DNA from: Nephromyces sp. MM_2019 | Taxonomy: Eukaryota; Apicomplexa; Aconoidasida; Nephromycida | DNA: 20,773 bases | Direction: 5' to 3' | Assembly: GCA_015657535.1 (NCBI GenBank) | Contig: JADHZB010002060.1 | Location: forward strand, 1 to 20,773 | Shown here: positions 15,537-20,773 of the stretch, piece by piece | How the letters are laid out: each line of letters opens with the position of its first letter | Numbering within the stretch: position 1 is the stretch's first letter | The notes under the pieces: generated by a model | The model's input: the letters and a program-made list of their open reading frames with translations, nothing else | The model's database searches: none | What the model was told of the DNA's origin: nothing | Translations under genes and position numbers: made by a program

Positions 15537-17905
15537 GTGAGTGTTTGCGAGGCCCATGAATTGTGTATGTGTATGGTAAGATGTGTATGTGTGTGTCAGA
15601 AGATAAGGTGTGTGTGTATGTGAGAAAGATAAGGTATTTGTCGGGAGGTTGAGGTGTGTGTGTATGTGAGAAAGATAAAATGCGTGTATGTGAGGCACGT
15701 CAGATGTGTGTATCTGCACATAGTATTTTTATATGTTAAGTGGCAAAAACATGGGTGTGCTCGTAGTTAAAATGTCCATATTGAGAAGATAACTTGTGTA
15801 ATGGTTGTATTATAATAAATGCGTTTTTAGGTGTGGCTGCACACTCTCTTTTGGTTGGAAAAACATGGTTTTTTGCATTGTCGTATGTGTGTGCGTGTGG
15901 AAAAGGATGGTTCTCTTTGTGTGCGTGGAAAAGGATGGTTCTCTTTGCGTGTGTGGGTGTGTTTGTGTGCATTTCCGTTGGTGTGTGCGTTTCTTAAAGA
16001 ATTAAATCTTCTTGTCTATGCTTATACGCTTGTGGGTGCTTTAATGCGTTTATCTTCGTTGGGCAGTTTTCTACTTATATTTAGATGTTTCTATCTTAGG
16101 ATATATCGAAGAGATGGGAAAACAACAAAGCTAGCACATGTCTATATAGAACTATGAGGCTGGTAGTTGCAGCAGTTGCTAAGAGCTCTTCTTTAATGAG
16201 AGTATCACTTCTCTCAACAATAAATTGATGTTTTTTTCCAAAATGCTTAACTTTTAAGTCAGTATCTGTCGGTTAATGGCTTTGGTGCTTCAATTTGCAC
16301 CATTTCGTTGCATGCTTTCTTCAATTTGCACCATTTTATTGCATGTTTTCTTCATTTCGCTCCTTTATATTGCTTTTTTCCTCCATTCTTCATCGTGTTC
16401 GTCTTCGTTTTCTGCATTTCCCTCTCTTTTCGCATTTTTTCCCCCACTTTCTTCCGATTCGTCTCTGTATTCCTCATGCTATTAGTTCCCTCTTCACCCG
16501 CCCTTCCTTACAGGTTAGTGGACGCTACCTCTGGCTGAAGGGGAACCAGTAGGTAGTCTACTTCATCTCTCGCACTCCAGAGCGGAGAGGGAGGGACAGG
16601 CAGCGGAGGTGCGAAGGAGGGGGTCTTTAAAACATTTTTTGCTGTAGACTTGATTATACAGAGAGCGCTTTGATGTTTTTAACGTCTGATACTGGGAGCA
16701 TTTGATGACTTGGCAAAAGTATTTTGGTGTGTGTGTATCTTCTGGAGTGTTGCGGTCTGTGTATCTCCTTGAGGGTTGTGGTGTGTATCTCTTCTCGAGG
16801 GTTTTCAGTTCAATTTTTTACTGCTTGTAGGTTAGTTTTTCTGCTGTTTTCCAGCTCGAATGTATACCCACTCTTGCGTGTGTGTGCGTTTCATGAGGAT
16901 GCTGTTTCCTGACTGTGTGATATATTAAGTTATATATATGTATGTATTTGTCATTCTCTAGCAGTTGAAGTTATTATTCCTGTAGCCTCACTGTTTCGTT
17001 TGTTTTATAGGCTGCTGCATCATTGAATCTGCCTTAGAAGGGGTTATTTTCTGTGCGAAATTTCTTATATAATTCACTTAACCTGCTGTTGTAAGTAGAG
17101 CTTTACAATGATGTGTGTTTTCCCAAAGATAATTTCTCTTTGAAGATGCTAGAAGAAGAGATAGATTGAAATAAGGTGTTTGAAGATGTGCGTTGATTAT
17201 AATGAGGTTTAATTCAGAGAAGTGTTTTGCTGGAAAACAGTATTTAAGCTGGGATGATGTGGGGTTAGAGACACTCACACACACACGCGCACACATACAT
17301 ACACACATATGCATGCCCATGCACATCCCCATATATTTACGCGAAAATGCACACACAGGCGCACACAGGTACACACATGCAAATCTTTTTAAGCGGAAAT
17401 GCATGCAGCGGCACCACGCATACCAGACAAAACTATAACACTCCTCCGCACCCCCACACACGCATGCATACACGGAAAAACCCCACTCCTAAGCTTCTCT
17501 TCACACGCACACCAGAGCTCCCCGACTCCCACACGTATCTGAAGATGCTGCTCATTGAAATTTCGAATGCCCCTCATATCTCGAGCTCTCTTCAGGCCTC
17601 AGAGGATGAGCTCTTCAAAAAGGTTACTAGCTGAACGCCCCCCCCCATAGCCCAGCGTCTTCCTACTACTTCAGCGAAGGCTTACTCAATGCTCTCCTCC
17701 TCGTAGTATTCGATCTTCATGCCGAAAGAGCCCTCCAAGAGCAACCCAAAAAGCTGCTATACATAGCATTAAAGGGGCTGGTGTGTGTGCATAGTTTATA
17801 AGCCTATACCCTTTATGATTTTATATAGCCTATCTTAACGCCAAGCATAAAAAGCTAGAGGATTTTTTGCAGTATCTCCATAAAGATATAGCAAACTCAA
17901 GCTGA
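15487..17905 (+). CDS. Candidate second spliced gene, function unknown
   Basis: A tentative chain of + strand coding-like segments: 15487-15536, 15831-15882, 16100-16201, 16514-16548, about 17518-17622, about 17656-17784 and 17829-17905. The first four join in phase, but the links across 16549-17517 and 17623-17655 are unresolved: phases do not match, and the latter gap would be an implausibly short 28-33 nt intron. The peptide is helical and Leu-rich with no propeller, kinase or membrane signature I can name. The final exon ends in TGA followed by AATAAA. Some pieces may be spurious; the whole model is weaker than the SF3B3-like gene. Confidence 0.35.
15540..15720. repeat. TG-rich direct repeats
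   Basis: TGTGTATG-rich sequence containing a near-identical block, GAGGTGTGTGTGTATGTGAG followed by AAAGATAA, at about 15653 and a similar copy (AAGGTGTGTGTGTATGTGAG) about 57 bp earlier. The minus-strand open frame across it (His/Thr/Leu-rich) is a repeat artefact. Confidence 0.85.
15831..15882 (+). CDS. Candidate exon of the second spliced gene
   Basis: The acceptor is GTTTTTAG at 15830 and the donor GTATGT at 15883, both good. With phase 2 in it completes Arg and reads CGCTLSFGWKNMVFCIV, leaving in phase 0. No homology recognised. Confidence 0.35.
15897..15947. repeat. 28-bp direct repeat, two copies
   Basis: GTGGAAAAGGATGGTTCTCT plus TTG (23 bp) is identical at 15897-15919 and 15925-15947, embedded in TG-rich sequence. 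Exact identity in otherwise noisy sequence suggests a recent duplication or slippage. Confidence 0.95.
16100..16201 (+). CDS. Candidate exon of the second spliced gene
   Basis: A 102-bp segment after a T-rich acceptor (TTTCTATCTTAG, 16099), in phase 0: DISKRWENNKASTCLYRTMR and then LVVAAVAKSSSLMR. A donor-like GTATCA follows at 16202; without splicing it runs to TGA at 16226-16228. The basic-then-hydrophobic helix pattern looks protein-coding, but I cannot name a family. Confidence 0.4.
16288..16380. repeat. 31-bp tandem repeat, three units
   Basis: Units begin CTTCAATTTGCACCATTTCG (16288), CTTCAATTTGCACCATTTTA (16319) and CTTCATTTCGCTCCTTTATA (16350), each exactly 31 bp. Units 1 and 2 are nearly identical. 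All three + frames are open here (31 is not a multiple of 3) because the region is pyrimidine-rich, so the 69-85-codon frames are not evidence for genes. The following 100 bp is a strong pyrimidine tract leading to an acceptor at 16513. Confidence 0.95.
16514..16548 (+). CDS. Candidate micro-exon after a strong polypyrimidine tract
   Basis: About 130 bp of C/T-rich sequence ends in CCTTCCTTACAG at 16513, the best acceptor in this half of the window. The 35-bp segment reads VSGRYLWLKGN in phase 0 and meets a donor-like GTAGGT at 16549. The next partner exon is not found, and it might equally be an untranslated exon. Confidence 0.3.
16732..16805. repeat. 24-26 bp tandem repeat, three units
   Basis: TGTGTATCT begins units at 16732, 16758 and 16782, each followed by CT(C)x(G)AG and a GTTGxGGT tail. 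It lies between the micro-exon and the later candidate exons. No coding role seen. Confidence 0.85.
17013..17090 (+). other. Possible exon with consensus splice sites, not clearly coding
   Basis: TTTGTTTTATAG (17010 area) gives a good acceptor and TT|GTAAGTAG at 17091 a near-perfect donor. All three frames contain a stop before that donor, so it would be untranslated. One frame reads CCIIESALEGVIFCAKFLI before TAA, coding-like in character. Either it is a UTR exon or one of the two splice sites is chance. Confidence 0.3.
17268..17490. repeat. CA-rich dispersed microsatellite tract
   Basis: CACACA blocks on the + strand with several GCATGC and ATGCAT hexamers between them (near 17308, 17399 and 17462). 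Open frames across it on both strands are His/Thr or Cys/Val artefacts. Confidence 0.85.
17518..17622 (+). CDS. Candidate exon of the second spliced gene
   Basis: Within a frame open from 17347 to TGA at 17632-17634, the part after the CA repeat reads LPDSHTYLKMLLIEISNAPH then ISSSLQASEDELFKK. It looks coding: balanced codons, helical, ordinary composition. Acceptor candidates are CACCAG (17515) or CCTAAG (about 17492). The only donor-like site before the stop is AAG|GTTACT at 17623. No family recognised. Confidence 0.4.
17631..17784 (+). CDS. Candidate exon of the second spliced gene
   Basis: The frame is open from 17631, immediately after a run of C, to TAA at about 17799. The coding-like part is SYYFSEGLLNALLLVVFDLH followed by AERALQEQPKKLLYIALKGL. 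Possible acceptors are CCCAG (17655) or CTTCAG (17674). Donors fall inside a TG run; GTGTGC at 17785 gives phase 1, which matches the terminal exon. It has a strongly helical pattern, and I see no nameable domain. Confidence 0.4.
17829..17905 (+). CDS. Candidate terminal exon of the second spliced gene
   Basis: After TGATTTTATATAG (17828) the frame reads, from the third base, YLNAKHKKLEDFLQYLHKDI then ANSS and TGA at 17903-17905. With phase 1 in from the previous segment this gives a continuous helical tail. AATAAA follows at 17929-17934. The composition and the stop-plus-signal arrangement make it the best-supported piece of this gene. Confidence 0.5.
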
Positions 17906-18020
17906 AGACACGCACACACACCCTTGCAAATAAACACACATGCACACTAACACACGCGCACCTCATCAACACATACACACACGCGCCAACACACCCAGAC
18001 CAGCATAGAAGCACACACCA
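17905..18020. repeat. CA-rich tract upstream of the long ORF
   Basis: CACACA blocks on the + strand fill most of the roughly 150 bp between the candidate stop at 17905 and the ATG at 18056. If both genes are real, this short spacer must hold the 3' end of one and the promoter or leader of the other. Confidence 0.8.
17929..17934 (+). promoter_or_regulatory. AATAAA polyadenylation-like signal
   Basis: AATAAA lies 24 nt after the TGA of the candidate terminal exon and is followed by CA-rich sequence. It is canonical in form, but in AT-rich DNA the hexamer is common, and only its position makes it suggestive. Confidence 0.35.
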
Positions 18021-18055
18021 ACACATAGAAAGATTAAGTCTTCGTGCTATATAGT

Positions 18056-20773
18056 ATGATGGCTAGCCTTCAAGGTAATCAGGATGGAAAAAACAGTGAC
18101 TCCCCTTCTTTCAATCAGCCCTCAACCTGGGGAAGTGAGGGGAGTTATTATGAGGGAAACTTTCCCCACCCGCCTAATACCTACTCTGGAGGGTGTGAAA
18201 ATTACCCCTTCCCCCCACCACATGTTGCTGAAGGAGGCTACGGTATGAAGCAAGGCCACACACAGCATAGCTCTTTAATGCTTCAGCCTCAGAGCTCTTA
18301 TAATGCATACAGCTCCCCACAAGCTAGAGAAACGTCGGACTCGCTGCTTGATGAACGCTACTATCATCTGACTGGAGTACACACACCTAAAAGCAGCAGC
18401 ACACAATTTCCAGTGCAGTCCCCCCTTCATCAGAACGGTGGTAGTACAGCTGGGGGGCAAGCCTTGGGACAACAGGTAGAAGATGCAAACGCCACGAGGT
18501 GGAAGGCATCTTCTTACGCTCCTTATCCGCAAGGGCAACCCCCCTCAAGGAGAGCTGCTGAGTCGGGAACGTTTTATCCCAGCCCCATGAACCGGGTGGA
18601 AACAGTTGCGGTAGAAAACACACCCGTGCACACACGAACCTACAGCCAGACTCCCACACCCCCTGTGGCTCCACTGCTAGACTATGCTAGGAGACCCCCC
18701 ACAGCGTCTATAGCTCCACCCCCTTCTGCACAGAATGACCAGTATGCTTCTATGCATAGAGGAAACATCGCATCTTATCAGCCTTATGAGCAGCAGACGC
18801 CATCTTTTGTTGGTTATGGAGGTGTACGTACACCTCAATCAGGGCAAGAAGCGGTAGGTAATCTGGTTTCATCATCTGCCTCTGGGGGGGAATCTCAGCT
18901 GCTCGCTACACACACTCCTTCTATGTGGAGGGGAGGAGGGTTTTCTTCAGGGGCAACATCAAGTGGGTCTTGCTTGGCGGCAGAATCTCGTCTTCAACAC
19001 AATACCCCGGGATATCCGGCTGTTTATGAAGATGGAAGGAGTGGCTTGCCACAAACACAGCAGCAATTGGTGAGCTTTACTGGGCTGCAACAAGTTCCTC
19101 CCACAAGAAAGGGAGGGGAAGTGGAAACTTCACCTTTTTTGCACACAGGCCAGTTTTCGCACACATCCTCCGGCTCTTCTGGAGCCAATGCTACGACTGT
19201 TGGATACATGCCTGCAGCATCTTCTTCTCTGGGAGGAGTGGCACCAATGAGTCAGTCTTGCGCCCAAAAAAGACCTCCATCGTATCATGATACCAGCGCG
19301 ATAGGGGGGGGTGGTGGGTATGCTCCTGCTACCGAGTCAAGTCTTTACCCACTATCGCACACATATTTATATGAGGCCCCTCCACCGTCTGGTTTCTTCC
19401 GACAGCAGCAATACTCTGCGCGTTCCGATAATGGGTATGTTTCTTCTTCCCATCCCCCATTAGGGGAGTGGAACGATAGTAGGACTTCTGGGGGGCAAAC
19501 TCCTCCTCTTTCGCTTCGCGCCGATTTTCCCACTCCCGATGCCACGACGCACACACAAAAGCCTTTCCCTGGGAAGGGGGGTGTGGATTACGTCCCTGCC
19601 TCTAGCTCAGGCTCTGAATACCCTAAAGCCCCTTCAGCATTCGCATCTTCAGAACTGAAGGATTCCAAAGGATTTGAAGCTCCTCTTAGTGTATCAGGTG
19701 CCTCCACTCCACTTTATTCCTCTTCTTCTTACTACAATTACATGCCTCCTCAGCCAGGAAGAGAGGGCTTGAAGGGGCAGCTAGGAGCACAGCCTACGCT
19801 GGCTTCAAATCAGTCCCACACATTCCCCTCTCCCCTTCTTGCGGCTGCTGCTCAAAACCCCCCCGAATACTCTCGGGGGGGATCTTTCCACATACAGGAA
19901 AAGGCCCCTTACAACCCTGCCCTTTCACAGGTCAAAAATGTTCACACACACAATGAAGGTGGTGGTCTGCAATGGAGTGAGCGTGTCGCTCCTCCTACTG
20001 AGCAGCAGCAGCAGAGTCAGTCATCCTCCTCTTTGCGCTCTTCTGAGAATACCCTGAATACACAGTGGCATCGCACACTGGATGCTAATACATCCTCCCA
20101 GGATTGGTTTTCGAGCTCACAGAGGGGGGGGGGAATGGCTACACACTCCTCTGGCGTAGCGTTTAGCGCCCCAATTTCAGTGATTTCGAAGCCTTTAAGC
20201 AAGCAACAACCTTTGAGGACGCACACAGGCTCAGCAGCTACCCACCCAAATGATGCTGGCGTGGCAAACAAGGAGGAAGTCGATTCTGAAGGAGAAGCTC
20301 TGCAAGGCTTAACAAAGCGTTCGATGGGGGGACATACTTCGGTTGCACCCCCCTTTATGGGGGCTCCTTCAAGTGTTTCCTATCAGCAGAGGGGGGGATT
20401 TGGGGGGCCAGTGATTGAGGGAGGGGAGCGTGTTGGGGGGATTCGGAAAGCCTCCCCCACTGGCGCTTCGCTCCCTGGGGATAGAAAAGCAATGCAGTCT
20501 GGAGCTCCTGGGGGGTATTATTATGAGCACAAAAGCGGGGGGGGTAGTGGGCGAGACCCTATGGTGCCCTCAACGCAGCCCTTTTTGGGAGGTAGAGGGG
20601 GAGGGGGCACTACTCCACCTTACCGTAGTGATGGAGCTGCTGGAAGTACAGGGTATGTTCAACCCTCCCAAGCGGATTATAAAGTAGCCCTTGTTGAGAA
20701 AACGGGAAACTCCCTACTCTCTGGAAGGTATCGTGTGTTTTTCTGTCTTTTTCTAAGGGGGGGGTTAGATGGG
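18056..20773 (+). CDS. Large low-complexity Ser/Pro/Gly/Gln-rich protein, first exon, runs off the window
   Basis: The reading frame is open from ATG ATG (18056/18059; in-frame TAA at 18035-18037) for 906 codons to the right edge. It begins MMASLQGNQDGKNSDSPSFN. The protein is dominated by Ser, Pro, Gly, Gln, Thr and Tyr, with motifs such as YYNYMPPQP, QQQQ, GGGGGY and repeated HT pairs, which is prion-like and intrinsically disordered. No folded domain, signal peptide or membrane segment is visible. Near the end, ADYKVALVEKTGNSLLSGRY looks more ordered, and a donor AG|GTATCG follows at 20728; beyond it the frame reads hydrophobic, intron-like sequence. So the exon probably ends at 20727 (890 codons, phase 2) and a folded domain may follow outside the window. 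Such N-terminal regions occur in RNA-binding proteins, kinases, Sec24/Sec31-type coat proteins and transcription cofactors; I cannot choose. Confidence 0.85.
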   Translation, partial: MMASLQGNQDGKNSDSPSFNQPSTWGSEGSYYEGNFPHPPNTYSGGCENYPFPPPHVAEGGYGMKQGHTQHSSLMLQPQSSYNAYSSPQARETSDSLLDERYYHLTGVHTPKSSSTQFPVQSPLHQNGGSTAGGQALGQQVEDANATRWKASSYAPYPQGQPPSRRAAESGTFYPSPMNRVETVAVENTPVHTRTYSQTPTPPVAPLLDYARRPPTASIAPPPSAQNDQYASMHRGNIASYQPYEQQTPSFVGYGGVRTPQSGQEAVGNLVSSSASGGESQLLATHTPSMWRGGGFSSGATSSGSCLAAESRLQHNTPGYPAVYEDGRSGLPQTQQQLVSFTGLQQVPPTRKGGEVETSPFLHTGQFSHTSSGSSGANATTVGYMPAASSSLGGVAPMSQSCAQKRPPSYHDTSAIGGGGGYAPATESSLYPLSHTYLYEAPPPSGFFRQQQYSARSDNGYVSSSHPPLGEWNDSRTSGGQTPPLSLRADFPTPDATTHTQKPFPGKGGVDYVPASSSGSEYPKAPSAFASSELKDSKGFEAPLSVSGASTPLYSSSSYYNYMPPQPGREGLKGQLGAQPTLASNQSHTFPSPLLAAAAQNPPEYSRGGSFHIQEKAPYNPALSQVKNVHTHNEGGGLQWSERVAPPTEQQQQSQSSSSLRSSENTLNTQWHRTLDANTSSQDWFSSSQRGGGMATHSSGVAFSAPISVISKPLSKQQPLRTHTGSAATHPNDAGVANKEEVDSEGEALQGLTKRSMGGHTSVAPPFMGAPSSVSYQQRGGFGGPVIEGGERVGGIRKASPTGASLPGDRKAMQSGAPGGYYYEHKSGGGSGRDPMVPSTQPFLGGRGGGGTTPPYRSDGAAGSTGYVQPSQADYKVALVEKTGNSLLSGRYRVFFCLFLRGGLDG
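18819..18836. repeat. 18-bp perfect palindrome inside the long ORF
   Basis: GAGGTGTACGTACACCTC equals its own reverse complement. It encodes the GGVRTP part of the protein. Its arm (GGTGTA / TACACC) is shared with the intronic palindrome at 3989-4008. Confidence 0.95.
20728..20733 (+). promoter_or_regulatory. Probable 5' splice site ending the first exon
   Basis: CTGGAAG|GTATCG fits the AG|GTA form of most donors in this window. After it the protein character changes abruptly from disordered/polar to FFCLFL followed by a G-run, typical of entering an intron that happens to stay open. Confidence 0.6.

Noticed and set aside
18275..20271. Several minus-strand frames of 61-95 codons
   Set aside because: Antisense shadows of the 906-codon + strand frame, produced by its low stop density.

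Overview
The window looks like nuclear DNA from an intron-rich microbial eukaryote. GT-AG introns of about 50-1,900 bp separate short exons. Introns and spacers are AT-rich and full of homopolymers, (TG/CA)n tracts and minisatellites, and the one long ORF is low-complexity Ser/Pro/Gly/Gln-rich sequence with G- and C-runs. There is no prokaryotic operon layout, tRNA, rRNA or viral hallmark that I can see. An apicomplexan or related protist would fit, but the lineage is inferred from style only.

About 1.2-12.9 kb, + strand: one large spliced gene. I assembled it by hand from open segments flanked by acceptor and donor sites. From 3,255 to 12,855, eleven exons join with matching codon phase at every junction and give about 801 residues, with one or two weaker exons upstream. 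The pieces resemble, in order, parts of the DDB1 / CPSF160 / SF3B3 (RSE1) family of triple beta-propeller proteins. SF3B3, a scaffold of the U2 snRNP SF3b complex, fits best. The family's middle propeller and part of the third are not found, so the gene is strongly divergent, reduced, or has exons I missed. Its introns hold a GAAGAT-type purine minisatellite, a 20-bp perfect palindrome, an 11-bp perfect hairpin and a 45-bp codon-length tandem repeat.

About 12.9-15.4 kb: repeat-rich spacer with several degenerate minisatellites (including a seven-copy 19/21-bp array around CTAGT), followed by a CA-rich tract.

About 15.4-17.9 kb, + strand: candidate exons of a second spliced gene of unknown function. 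The best-supported piece is a short terminal exon ending in TGA at 17,903-17,905 with AATAAA 24 nt later. Direct repeats and TG/CA tracts fill the gaps.

18,056 to the window end, + strand: the first exon of a gene encoding a very long, low-complexity, prion-like protein. It is open for 906 codons to the edge, with a probable splice donor at 20,728. Its function is not identified. CACACA and G-run motifs recur through the coding sequence.

All family assignments come from reading motifs by eye and from memory of the families. No alignment or database search was run.
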